From assembly GCA_045638645.1 (NCBI GenBank), contig JAZUBU010000015.1, forward strand, positions 124,001-188,000: a DNA stretch of 64,000 bases. The letters are read 5' to 3'. Under the pieces are notes generated by a model. It was not told the origin of the DNA and did not search any database. It saw only the letters and a list, made by a program, of their open reading frames with translations. The position numbers and the translations under genes were made by a program. The DNA comes from JAGCJX01 sp045638645 (GTDB taxonomy: Bacteria > Bacteroidota > Bacteroidia > Bacteroidales > UBA932). Below, piece after piece: positions 39,908-47,923 of this stretch (the first letter of the stretch is position 1; the number at the start of each line of letters is the position of its first letter).

Positions 39908-41346
39908 CGAGTTTCTTCCAGCAGTTGTTCCAAGGTGAGGGTTGGGGTGAGTCCCAGTTCCTCACCTTTTTTTAGCATGAGGGGCAAGGTGGCCTGGATG
40001 CTGTTTTCAACTCCATCGTCCAGGATGGCATTTTTGATGTATTCCTTGATGGTTCCGATGGCGTGGCAAGGCGGAATGTTGAAAACGCGCATGATGAGCG
40101 CTCCGTCCACCGGTGGTTTGAAATTGCGGATGGCATCTTTCTCCTCAACTTCCACCAGCTTTTCGCGGACCAGTTCGAAGTTGCGTTTGTGCTTGCGGAC
40201 CGTCATCTCATTCTTTGATGTGATGTCAGCTCCACAGAGCAACATCAAATCGTCAATGTCATCTCCTGCGTCAAACAGCAGACGGCGAACGGCAGAATCG
40301 GTGACGGTATCCTGTACCAGGGCAATGGGTCGAAGGTGAAGGCCCACCAGTTTCTGGACGTATTTCATTTTTTCGTTGAGGGGCAACTTCAGTTGTTTGA
40401 AGATGTCCGGAATCATCTTGGCTCCCAGAAATTCGTGGCTGTGGAAGGTCCATCCGATCCCCGGTTCGAATTTCTTGGTCCGGGGTTTGCCGATGTCGTG
40501 CAGCAGGGCGGCCCAACGCAACCAGAGGTCGTCGGATTGTTCGGCGACGTTGTCCAGGACTTGCAGGGAGTGTGAGAAGTTGTCTTTGTGTCCTTTCCCT
40601 TCTTGGGTTTCTACTCCTTTGAGCTGGCAGAGTTGCGGGAGGATGTGTTCCAACAGGCCGCTGTCGTAGAGCAGTTGAAAACCGTAGGAGGGTTTGGGGG
40701 CCAGCATGATCTTGTTCAATTCGTCGCAGATCCGTTCCTTGGAGAGGATGTGCAGGCGGTCAGCATTGCGCTGGATGGCTTCAAAGGATTCTGGAACGAT
40801 CTGAAACTGGAGTTGGGTGGCAAACCGGATGGCTCGGATCATGCGAAGCGGGTCGTCGCTGTAGGTGATATCGGGATCCAACGGAGTCCGGATGAGTTTG
40901 GCTTCCAGATCTTGTTCTCCACCAAAAGGGTCAATGAGCTTGCCGAAGTCCTCGGTCTGTAGGCTGAAAGACATGGCGTTGATGGTAAAGTCGCGACGTT
41001 TTTGGTCCTCTTCCAGGGTTCCGGTTTCCACGATGGGATTGCGGGAGTCCGAGCGGTAGGATTCCTTGCGGGCACCGACGAATTCCACCTCCACGCCCCA
41101 CTTTTTCAGCATGGCCGTTCCAAACCGTTTGAAGACGGAGACCTTGGTCTTCAGGCGGTTTGCGACTTGTTCCGCCAAGGCAATGCCACTGCCTTCGACG
41201 ACCACGTCGATGTCTTTGCAAGGACGGCCCAACAGCGAGTCACGGACGTATCCACCGATGGCGTAGGCCCGGACGCCGAGCTTTTGGGCTTCTTCGGAAA
41301 CGATTTGGAATATCTGTTTGTCTTCTTTTCTCTCCAATGTTTTCAT
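39904..41346 (-). CDS. CCA-adding-type tRNA nucleotidyltransferase with HD domain
   Basis: A 480-residue class II nucleotidyltransferase. N-terminal head: YAIGGYVRDSLLGRPCKDIDVVV with the catalytic Asp pair, RRDFTINAMS, and the RNA-binding helical part (DDPLRMIRAIRFATQL, LSKERICDELNKIML). An HD domain follows (LLHDIGKPRTKK at about residues 285-296), with HSLQVLDN upstream. Enzymes of this layout add or repair the tRNA CCA end; some add poly(A), and the window's tRNA gene already encodes CCA, so repair is a reasonable role. Start ATG 41346. It lies 21 bases downstream of the PD-(D/E)XK gene. Confidence 0.92.
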   Translation of the reverse strand: MKTLERKEDKQIFQIVSEEAQKLGVRAYAIGGYVRDSLLGRPCKDIDVVVEGSGIALAEQVANRLKTKVSVFKRFGTAMLKKWGVEVEFVGARKESYRSDSRNPIVETGTLEEDQKRRDFTINAMSFSLQTEDFGKLIDPFGGEQDLEAKLIRTPLDPDITYSDDPLRMIRAIRFATQLQFQIVPESFEAIQRNADRLHILSKERICDELNKIMLAPKPSYGFQLLYDSGLLEHILPQLCQLKGVETQEGKGHKDNFSHSLQVLDNVAEQSDDLWLRWAALLHDIGKPRTKKFEPGIGWTFHSHEFLGAKMIPDIFKQLKLPLNEKMKYVQKLVGLHLRPIALVQDTVTDSAVRRLLFDAGDDIDDLMLLCGADITSKNEMTVRKHKRNFELVREKLVEVEEKDAIRNFKPPVDGALIMRVFNIPPCHAIGTIKEYIKNAILDDGVENSIQATLPLMLKKGEELGLTPTLTLEQLLEETR

Positions 41347-41367
41347 AACAACAATCTTTTGCAACGG

Positions 41368-41775
41368 CTAGGGTTGCAGCATTTCTTCGTAGGTCGGACA
41401 AGTGTCTGTGAATACAAAACGGTTTTGGGCGGTATCCAGTTTGGCCACCCGGTAGCTTTGTCCATTGGTGAACAGCATGTATTTGACCCGCAGGTGCTGG
41501 TTGTAGCGAAGTCCCTGCTCCACGACGTTGCGGTCGATTGGAACGGAGGGGGCTTTGCATTCGGCCAACAGGACCGGTTGCAGATTGCGGTCGAAGATGA
41601 CCAGATCTGCCCGGTAGGTCATCGGTCCGCATTGGAACCGGTATTCCGACATCATCCAGTTCAGGGAAACCCCTTTCTCCTGGTTCAGCCATTGTATCAA
41701 TCCCTGGCGGACTTCTTCTTCGGGAGTCCGTGCGACCGGTTTGCGGCGAAGGGGATCGTATAATTTGGCATTCAT
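41368..41775 (-). CDS. PD-(D/E)XK nuclease-fold protein (HSDR_N-like)
   Basis: A 135-residue protein resembling the N-terminal domain of type I restriction HsdR. The nuclease-fold signature is readable: YRADLVIFDRNLQPVLLAECKAP, with Asp and the Glu-x-Lys motif, preceded by EEEVRQGLIQWL and followed by ALRYNQHLRVKYMLFTNG-like sequence (here GLRYNQHLRVKYMLFTNG). No helicase, methylase or specificity gene is nearby, so it is not part of a restriction system in this window. Single-domain relatives are common housekeeping neighbours of holA in this phylum, as I recall; the function is unknown. Start ATG 41775. Confidence 0.85.
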   Translation of the reverse strand: MNAKLYDPLRRKPVARTPEEEVRQGLIQWLNQEKGVSLNWMMSEYRFQCGPMTYRADLVIFDRNLQPVLLAECKAPSVPIDRNVVEQGLRYNQHLRVKYMLFTNGQSYRVAKLDTAQNRFVFTDTCPTYEEMLQP

Positions 41776-41791
41776 GCGAGAATCTTTCGTG

Positions 41792-41799
41792 CAAAGATA
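41792..41799 (-). promoter_or_regulatory. -7 element for the PD-(D/E)XK gene
   Basis: TATCTTTG on the minus strand, 16 bases before the ATG. The holA element (TACATTTG, 41812-41819, plus strand) is 12 bases away, so the promoters overlap. Confidence 0.5.
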
Positions 41800-41811
41800 G
41801 AAATTAGTTCG

Positions 41812-41819
41812 TACATTTG
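41812..41819 (+). promoter_or_regulatory. -7 element directly before holA
   Basis: TACATTTG ends only 4 bases before the holA ATG. If used, transcription would begin at or next to the start codon, giving a leaderless message. Confidence 0.45.
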
Positions 41820-41823
41820 TCCT

Positions 41824-42858
41824 ATGGCAAAACAGGTAAAAGCAGATACCCTTTCCGTTTTCAATCGTTTGAAGGCCGATGTGCTGGCCGGAAAGTTTGC
41901 GCCCATTTATTTGTTGATGGGGGAGGAGTCGTACTATGTGGATCAGTTGTGTGATCTCATCCAGGAGCATGCGCTGCAGCCGTACGAACGCGATTTCAAC
42001 CAGACCATCATTTATGGCAACGAGACTACGGCCTTGAACATCGAAGCCTTGTGCAACCGGTTTCCGATGATGGCCGAACGTCAATTGGTGTTGGTGCGGG
42101 AGGCTCAGCAATTGAAGAAAATCGAGGATCTGGAGCCCTATGTCATGAGCCCTTGTCCTACGACGGTCCTTGTGTTGGCGTTTTCGGGCAAGTCTGTTGA
42201 CAAACGCTCCCGTTTCTCCAAAGTGCTGGTGGCTCACAGTGAAGTCCTGGAATCGAACAAGGTCAGTGAATGGAACCTGCCCCAGTGGATTGATCAGTAT
42301 GCGACCTCATTGGGCAAACGGATGGATCCGAAGGCGGCCATGATGCTGGCGGACTATGCCGGGAATGATTTGCGGAAGCTGGCTTTGGAAATGGATAAAT
42401 ATACCCGGGCCATGCAGCCGGAGGAGGTCCTGATTACCGAGGAGATTGTGGAGAAGAATACGGGTGTGAGCCGGGAATTCAATCCCATTGAACTGGGGGA
42501 CGCTTTGGGGCAGGGACAAGCGCAACGGGCATTCCGCATCGCCCATTACCTGATGGATTCTACCAAGATGCCTTTGGCTCCCATCACGGGTTACCTGTTT
42601 TATTTCTTTTATCGGCTGGAGCTGATCCAGGCCATTCGCCGGCAACGGAACTGTTCGGTGGACGAGGCTGCGATGCAGGCGGGAATCCGCTATGCAAAAC
42701 CTTTCCTGGCCGCTGCCCGGCGCTACTCGTTGGAGCAATGTTTCCGGATTCTGTATTTTATCCGGAATGCCGATCACAAAAGCAAAAGTAACCTCGGTGG
42801 TGAGGCTACGGATGCGGAATTGCTGGTCGAACTGATTGCTCAGATTCTAGATGCGTAA
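41824..42858 (+). CDS. holA: DNA polymerase III delta subunit
   Basis: A 344-residue clamp-loader subunit that opens the sliding clamp. Family stretches: LLAGKFAPIYLLMGEESYYVDQLCDLI near the N-terminus, NIEALCNRFPMMAERQLVLVREAQ, NDLRKLALEMDKY and EFNPIELGDALGQGQ in the middle and the C-terminal helical collar. It does not carry a P-loop, as expected for delta. It diverges from the PD-(D/E)XK gene and ends 7 bases from the end of the convergent folE. Confidence 0.93.
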   Translation: MAKQVKADTLSVFNRLKADVLAGKFAPIYLLMGEESYYVDQLCDLIQEHALQPYERDFNQTIIYGNETTALNIEALCNRFPMMAERQLVLVREAQQLKKIEDLEPYVMSPCPTTVLVLAFSGKSVDKRSRFSKVLVAHSEVLESNKVSEWNLPQWIDQYATSLGKRMDPKAAMMLADYAGNDLRKLALEMDKYTRAMQPEEVLITEEIVEKNTGVSREFNPIELGDALGQGQAQRAFRIAHYLMDSTKMPLAPITGYLFYFFYRLELIQAIRRQRNCSVDEAAMQAGIRYAKPFLAAARRYSLEQCFRILYFIRNADHKSKSNLGGEATDAELLVELIAQILDA

Positions 42859-42865
42859 GGTCTTT

Positions 42866-43468
42866 CTATTGGTGTAGATTCACCCCAATCAGGTTCATGA
42901 ATTCAGCCCGGGTGCGCATGTCTTTGAGGAAGGCTCCGGTAAAGGCTGAAGTGGTGGTTACGGAGTGTTGTTTTTGGACACCGCGGATTTGCATGCACAT
43001 GTGTGAGGCTTCAATGACTACGGCCACTCCCAGCGGGTTGAGGGTCTCTTGGATGCAGTCCCGAATTTGGACGGTCAGCCGCTCTTGGACCTGCAGGCGG
43101 CGAGCAAAACACTCTACGACGCGGGCCACTTTGCTCAAGCCGGTGATGTAACCGTTGGGAATGTAGGCAACATGTGCCTTTCCATAAAACGGAAGCATGT
43201 GGTGTTCGCAGGTCGAGTACAATTCAATGTCTTTGACCAGTACCATCTGACGGTAATCTTCTTTGAACATGGCGGAACGGAGGATTTCACTGCCGTCCAT
43301 TTCGTAGCCTTGCGTCAGGAACTGAATGGATTTTGCGACCCGAAGGGGGGTTTTGAGGAGTCCTTCGCGTTCGGGGTCTTCGCCGATGAGTTCCAGGATG
43401 GCGCGGTAGTGTTCGGCCATCGCTTGGGTGGTTGCTTCGTCGTATTGGTCAATTTTTCTGTATGCCAT
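42866..43468 (-). CDS. folE: GTP cyclohydrolase I
   Basis: A 200-residue enzyme making 7,8-dihydroneopterin triphosphate from GTP, the first step of folate synthesis. The zinc and active-site residues are present: STCEHHMLPFYGKAHVAYIP (Cys, two His), LSKVARVVECFARRLQVQERLT, and CMQIRGVQKQHSVTTTSAFTG (second zinc Cys and the catalytic His). Length is normal. It is alone on the minus strand, divergent from the ABC ATPase. No clear -7 element was found for it (best candidate TAATATTG at 43507-43514). Confidence 0.97.
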   Translation of the reverse strand: MAYRKIDQYDEATTQAMAEHYRAILELIGEDPEREGLLKTPLRVAKSIQFLTQGYEMDGSEILRSAMFKEDYRQMVLVKDIELYSTCEHHMLPFYGKAHVAYIPNGYITGLSKVARVVECFARRLQVQERLTVQIRDCIQETLNPLGVAVVIEASHMCMQIRGVQKQHSVTTTSAFTGAFLKDMRTRAEFMNLIGVNLHQ

Positions 43469-43524
43469 AGCGGGATGGGGTTGTAGTCCAGTGTATAAAA
43501 TGGCGACAATATTACGAAATATCC

Positions 43525-43554
43525 TTGATTGCCGCCAAATTATTCTTACATTTG
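43525..43554 (+). promoter_or_regulatory. Promoter of the ABC ATPase gene
   Basis: TTG (43525-43527), a 19-base spacer and TACATTTG (43547-43554), with the ATG 19 bases later. A good consensus match. Confidence 0.7.
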
Positions 43555-43573
43555 AGAATTAGAAAGTCTTGTT

Positions 43574-44275
43574 ATGAAACAGGTGTTGTGTGGTAGTGAA
43601 GTGGAGCTGACGGATCTTTGTAAATATTATCGTGTTGGAGAACAACAAGTCCGTGCGTTGGATCATCTTTCTTTGTCCATTGGTAAAAATGAGTTTGTCG
43701 CCATCATGGGACCTTCGGGTTCCGGAAAATCGACCTTGATGAATATCCTGGGATGTCTGGATACCCCGACTTCCGGCCGGTATGTCTTGCACGGTCAGGA
43801 TACCAGTGGTTTGGACGAGAGTGCTTTGGCCAGGATCCGCAACCGGGAGATTGGTTTTGTCTTTCAGTCGTTCCATCTCTTGCCGGTTTATACGGCCCTT
43901 GAAAATGTCGCCCTGCCCTTGTATTACGCTGGGGTTGGCAAGCGGGAACGGTTGGAGCGGGCCGAGGAGGCTTTGATTCGTGTGGGTTTGCAGGAGCGGC
44001 TTCATCACAGGCCCCAGCAGTTGTCCGGAGGACAGTGCCAGCGCGTCGCTTTGGCACGGGCTTTGATAAACAATCCTTCCGTGATTCTTGCTGACGAGCC
44101 GACGGGTAACCTGGATACCCGGACTTCGTGTGAGGTGATGGAACTCTTCCAGCAGTTGCATGAACAGGGAAACACGTTGTTGTTGGTTACCCACGAGGAA
44201 ACCATTGCGGCTTATGCACACCGCATGATCCGATTGTGCGATGGACGTATCGAACAAGATTATAGAATACAGTAA
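43574..44275 (+). CDS. ABC transporter ATPase, MacB/LolD type
   Basis: A 233-residue ATPase. Walker A GPSGSGKSTLMN, Q-loop FVFQSFHLLP, signature LSGGQCQRVALARAL, Walker B VILADEPTGNLD and switch LLVTHEE are complete. LYKYY-like start (LCKYYRVGEQQVRALDHLSL) and GCLDTPTSG place it with the MacB/LolD/FtsE group. The signature usually reads LSGGQQQR; here a Cys replaces the second Gln. No permease is adjacent, so the partner is elsewhere. The cobalamin adenosyltransferase gene follows 25 bases later. Confidence 0.9.
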   Translation: MKQVLCGSEVELTDLCKYYRVGEQQVRALDHLSLSIGKNEFVAIMGPSGSGKSTLMNILGCLDTPTSGRYVLHGQDTSGLDESALARIRNREIGFVFQSFHLLPVYTALENVALPLYYAGVGKRERLERAEEALIRVGLQERLHHRPQQLSGGQCQRVALARALINNPSVILADEPTGNLDTRTSCEVMELFQQLHEQGNTLLLVTHEETIAAYAHRMIRLCDGRIEQDYRIQ

Positions 44276-44300
44276 AAATAAATATATTAAGGAATTACTT

Positions 44301-44834
44301 ATGGCAATTTATACCAAAACAGGGGATCGGGGAACGACGGCCCTGGTCAGTGGAACCCGGATTTCAAAAGCGGACCCGCGCGTGTGTGCGTACGGGGATA
44401 TGGATGAACTTATTTCGATGTTGGCCGTCTTGCGATGCTCACTTTCCGAGCAACACCAGCCCGTCTTGCGCAAGATTCAGGAAAACCTGATGTGGGCATC
44501 GGCTCATGTGGCGACGGAGAAGCCTGTGGACAAACTGAAGACTTTTTCGGATGATGAAATCATCGCTTTGGAGCACGAAATTGACCGGATGACGGCCGAA
44601 ATTCCTCCCATGCGTTCCTTCGTTTTGCCGGGACAGCCTCGTGCCGCTGCCGAATGTCATCTGGCCCGGACCATCTGCCGGCGTGCTGAGCGCAGTGTCA
44701 TTGCACTGGATGATTCGCGGGAAGAAGTGGTGCGTGCCGCGCGATATTTGAACCGTCTTTCGGATTATTTGTTCACATTGGCACGTTATCAACACGTTGA
44801 GTTAAATATTTCTGAAGATTTTTGGTTGCCGTAA
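44301..44834 (+). CDS. Cob(I)yrinic acid a,c-diamide adenosyltransferase, PduO type
   Basis: A 177-residue ATP:corrinoid adenosyltransferase. It begins MAIYTKTGDRGTTALVSG, the ATP-binding signature of PduO/MMAB enzymes, and has the later conserved FVLPGQPRAAAECHLARTICRRAER and LNRLSDYLFTLARY. It makes adenosylcobalamin from cob(I)alamin and ATP. No B12-dependent enzyme or other cobalamin gene is in the window. The start ATG 44301 is chosen over an ORF extending back into the ABC gene. Confidence 0.93.
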   Translation: MAIYTKTGDRGTTALVSGTRISKADPRVCAYGDMDELISMLAVLRCSLSEQHQPVLRKIQENLMWASAHVATEKPVDKLKTFSDDEIIALEHEIDRMTAEIPPMRSFVLPGQPRAAAECHLARTICRRAERSVIALDDSREEVVRAARYLNRLSDYLFTLARYQHVELNISEDFWLP

Positions 44835-44854
44835 CTGATTTTTATATACCTTTG
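44826..44854 (+). promoter_or_regulatory. Promoter of the DUF2795 gene
   Basis: TTG (44826-44828), an 18-base spacer and TACCTTTG (44847-44854). It overlaps the end of the adenosyltransferase gene; the ATG is 38 bases on. Confidence 0.65.
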
Positions 44855-44892
44855 CGGCCCTTTGTTAAATAAATAATTGATAGTAAGATATT

Positions 44893-45114
44893 ATGTATTG
44901 GACACTTGAATTGGCATCCCGCCTGGAGGATGCTCCTTGGCCTGCTACCAAAGAAGAATTGATTGACTATGCAACCCGCTCCGGAGCACCTCTTGAAGTC
45001 ATTGAGAACTTGGAAGACCTGGAAGATGACGGTGAAGTTTACGAAAGCATTGAAGAAATTTGGCCGGACTATCCCAGCAAAGAGGACTTTTTCTTTAACG
45101 AAGAAGAGTACTAG
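44893..45114 (+). CDS. DUF2795-domain small acidic protein
   Basis: A 73-residue, strongly acidic protein with no signal peptide. The WTLELASRLEDAPWPATKEELIDYATRSGAP start and the repeated Glu/Asp region that follows fit the DUF2795 family found in Bacteroidota, a small cytoplasmic protein of unknown role. It has its own promoter and terminator, so it is a single-gene unit. The simple, highly used codons suggest it is well expressed. Confidence 0.85.
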   Translation: MYWTLELASRLEDAPWPATKEELIDYATRSGAPLEVIENLEDLEDDGEVYESIEEIWPDYPSKEDFFFNEEEY

Positions 45115-45152
45115 TAGCGGTACTGCTTGGATTTTAATATAGATATACAAGA

Positions 45153-45186
45153 CAAGGGCGACCCAACCGGATCGCCCTTGTTGTAT
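45153..45186. terminator. Bidirectional terminator between the DUF2795 gene and fucP
   Basis: CAAGGGCGA (45153-45161) pairs perfectly with TCGCCCTTG (45172-45180), loop of 10 bases, followed by a T-rich run (TTGTATTTAT). The upstream AT-rich stretch could serve the minus-strand fuc transcript. Confidence 0.75.
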
Positions 45187-46482
45187 TTATGCCCGTCCCC
45201 GTAGTTTGCGGTGTGATCGGAAACCGTAAAGGGTTACGATGGCAAAACAGAGCAAGGGCAGGACGAAGGAAACATTGACGGCCGGGTGGTGCAGGATTTC
45301 TTGCTTGTCAATGATCAGTCCTTGCAGGGGAGGCATGACCGCACCGCCCACGATGGCCATCACCAGGAAAGCGGCTCCCAAGGAGGTATCTTGCTGCTCC
45401 ACATTTTCCAAAGCGATGCCGTAGATGGTCGGAAACATCAGGGACATGAAAGCTGAAATGCCCACCAGGCAATACAGTCCCATGCGGCCGACAAGGGCAA
45501 TCGTTCCCAACGAGCAGAGCATGGCCCCAAAGCCAAAGAGGGTCAAAAGCAACCGCGTGTTGAAGAACCGCATCAGGAAGGTACAAACGAAGCGTCCTCC
45601 TAAAAACAGGCACATGGCGATGATGTTGAAATTCTGGGCGGTGGCTTTGTTGATACCCAGGTTGTCGGCGTAGTGGATGATGTAAGTCCAGACCATGATT
45701 TGTGCTGCAACGTAGAATACTTGCGTCACAACGCCCTCGCGGTAAACGCTGTTGTTCCACAGGCGTTTTAACGTATTTCTTGCCCTGTCTTGCCGGTTCG
45801 TATCGGTGGCGGCAGGCATTTTTTTCAAAGCAATGACCAGGAGAATGATCAGGACAACGATGCCCAGAATCACATAGGGATCCCGGATGACCGCGAGGTC
45901 GTGCAGGCGGATGTCGGCTTTTTCTGCCTCACTGAGCGTGTGGAAGAAGGTTTCTCCCGCAGCGTTCCGCCGGTCCGACCAGAGCGAAGGAAGAACAATG
46001 GTGGAGGCTACCCCCATACCGAGCAGGGAACCCAACGGGTTGAAGGCTTGCGCCAGGTTGAGGCGTTGGGTAGCCGTTTCTTTGGAGCCCAACGAGAGAA
46101 TGAACGGGTTTGCCGTGGTTTCCAGAAATGCCAGTCCAAAGGTGAGGATGTACAAAGACAGGCAGAAAAACAGGAAATTCTGCATCAAGGCTGCAGGAAT
46201 GAACAGAAATGCCCCGATGGCATACAAACCCAGCCCCAGGAGGATGCCGCTTTTATAATTGAATCGCCGTATAAACATCGCGGCGGGAATGGCCATGGTG
46301 GCGTAGCCTCCGTAGAAAGCGAATTGTACCCACGAGGCCTCGAAGGTGGATAGTTCCATGATGGTTTGGAAGGCCGCCACCATCGGGTTGGTGATGTCGT
46401 TGGCAAAGCCCCAAAGTGCAAACAACGAGGTGATGAGGATGAAGGTAATCAGGTATTTCTTTTCAACCAGTCTGTTTTTCAT
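45187..46482 (-). CDS. fucP: L-fucose:proton symporter
   Basis: A 431-residue major facilitator permease with about twelve membrane helices. The N-terminal FALWGFANDITNPMVAAFQ, with the Asn-Asp pair, and FAFYGGYATMAIPAAMF are typical of FucP, as is LGLALYAIGAFLF-like sequence (here LGLGLYAIGAFLFIPAA) and FLETTANPFIL. It ends the fuc operon and overlaps the kinase gene by 4 bases. Context makes L-fucose the likely substrate, although FucP-family members also carry glucose or other hexoses. Confidence 0.92.
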   Translation of the reverse strand: MKNRLVEKKYLITFILITSLFALWGFANDITNPMVAAFQTIMELSTFEASWVQFAFYGGYATMAIPAAMFIRRFNYKSGILLGLGLYAIGAFLFIPAALMQNFLFFCLSLYILTFGLAFLETTANPFILSLGSKETATQRLNLAQAFNPLGSLLGMGVASTIVLPSLWSDRRNAAGETFFHTLSEAEKADIRLHDLAVIRDPYVILGIVVLIILLVIALKKMPAATDTNRQDRARNTLKRLWNNSVYREGVVTQVFYVAAQIMVWTYIIHYADNLGINKATAQNFNIIAMCLFLGGRFVCTFLMRFFNTRLLLTLFGFGAMLCSLGTIALVGRMGLYCLVGISAFMSLMFPTIYGIALENVEQQDTSLGAAFLVMAIVGGAVMPPLQGLIIDKQEILHHPAVNVSFVLPLLCFAIVTLYGFRSHRKLRGRA

Positions 46483-47906
46483 GATTGGGCGGTTTTGGGA
46501 GTAAATAGTAGGAGATTGACGCTGTTTCTTACCACGTTCCGCAGGTCCTTCAAATCGGTCACTTCGCCGGCGGCCATGGCTTGTACCAGGATGTTGCCCA
46601 TGGCGGTTGCCTCAACAGGGCCGGCCGAAACCGGGAGGTTCAGGGCATCTGCGGTGAGTTGGTTGAGCAGGGTGTTTTGTGAACCGCCTCCGATGATGTG
46701 CAACCGGCGGGGAGGATCGGGTAGAATGGATTTTAACCCCTCAACGGCTTCTTTGTATTGGCTGGCCAGAGATTCCAGGACACATCGGGTCATCTCGGCC
46801 GGGGTATTCGGTTCCGGTTGTCCGGATTGCTGGCAGTAATCCCGGATGGCTGTTTCCATGGATGTCGGATTCATGAAAGCCGGGTCCGTTACGGGAATTC
46901 TGCAACGGACTTCGGCCGCTGCAGCTGCGGGAATCAAGGTGTCGAAATGTTGTTCTTCCCCGCGTTCTTTCCATTCTTCCATCAGGCGTTGTAAAATCCA
47001 CAATCCGGTGATGTTTTGCAAGAAACGGATGCCTCCTCTCACGGCCCCTTCGTTGGTGAATCCTGCCTGACGGGCCTCTTCGGTAAGGATCGGCTCGGGT
47101 AATTCAACCCCCAAAAGGGACCAGGTTCCGGAACTGAGGAAGGTAACGGGACCGTCTTCTGTCGTAGCAGGGACGGCTGCCAGGGCAGAGGCGGTATCGT
47201 GAGAACCTACGGCAATCACGGGGATGGGACCCAGTCCTGTTTCTTCGGCGATTTCCGGTCGCAGGAATCCTCGTACAGTTCCGGGCATAACAATCTCTCC
47301 AAAGAGGTGCTCCGGCAGTTCCAGGGTCCGGATGGTTTCCCAGGACCAGTTCCGTTTGCGGGCATCCAGGAGCTCGGAGGTGGAGGCGATGCTGTATTCG
47401 TTGTTTGCGTTACCGGTGAGGAAGTAGCTGAACAGGTCCGGCATGAACAGCAGCCGATGGGCCGCTTCCAACTGGGCGCTCCCTTTCATGCTGAACAACT
47501 GAGACAAGGTGTTGATTTCCATGACTTGGATGCCGGTCGTGGCGTAGTGGGCCTGCGGATCGAGGATCGTGGCCACTTTCTCTGGAATTCCGGCAGTCCG
47601 GTTGTCCCGGTAGCATACGGGATTGCCCAACAACTTGCCGTCCCGGTCGATGAGTCCGAAATCAACCCCCCATGTATCTACTGCCAGACTGGCTACGGGG
47701 TAGCCCAGGGCTTTGGCCTTCTTGAGTCCGTTGACCAATTCATCAAAGAGTGCCGGGAAATCCCAGTAGAGGGTGTCTCCCAGTTGGATCTGCCGGTTAC
47801 CGAAACGGTGAATTTCTTTCATGTGGAGGTGGCCGTTTTCCAGCCACCCCGCCATGATGCGTCCGCTACCACCGCCAAAATCGGCGGCAAGATATACTTT
47901 GTCCAT
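46479..47906 (-). CDS. FGGY-family carbohydrate kinase, RhaB-like (probable fuculokinase)
   Basis: A 475-residue sugar kinase. Conserved parts: YLAADFGGGSGRIMAG (phosphate 1), SLAVDTWGVDFGLIDRDG, VGSHDTASALAAVP, FLSSGTWSLLGVE and the adenosine site LHIIGGGSQNTLLNQLTADAL. By sequence it looks like rhamnulokinase, as the kinases of Bacteroides fuc operons do, but its place between fucA and fucP makes L-fuculose the expected substrate. Acting on rhamnulose as well is possible. It overlaps fucP by 4 bases and lies 17 bases downstream of fucA. Confidence 0.9.
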   Translation of the reverse strand: MDKVYLAADFGGGSGRIMAGWLENGHLHMKEIHRFGNRQIQLGDTLYWDFPALFDELVNGLKKAKALGYPVASLAVDTWGVDFGLIDRDGKLLGNPVCYRDNRTAGIPEKVATILDPQAHYATTGIQVMEINTLSQLFSMKGSAQLEAAHRLLFMPDLFSYFLTGNANNEYSIASTSELLDARKRNWSWETIRTLELPEHLFGEIVMPGTVRGFLRPEIAEETGLGPIPVIAVGSHDTASALAAVPATTEDGPVTFLSSGTWSLLGVELPEPILTEEARQAGFTNEGAVRGGIRFLQNITGLWILQRLMEEWKERGEEQHFDTLIPAAAAAEVRCRIPVTDPAFMNPTSMETAIRDYCQQSGQPEPNTPAEMTRCVLESLASQYKEAVEGLKSILPDPPRRLHIIGGGSQNTLLNQLTADALNLPVSAGPVEATAMGNILVQAMAAGEVTDLKDLRNVVRNSVNLLLFTPKTAQS

Positions 47907-47923
47907 GGGGCTTCTTGATCAAT

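Noticed and set aside
41368..41775. Type I restriction-modification system
   Set aside because: Only a single HSDR_N-like domain is present, with no helicase, methylase or specificity genes near; housekeeping genes surround it.
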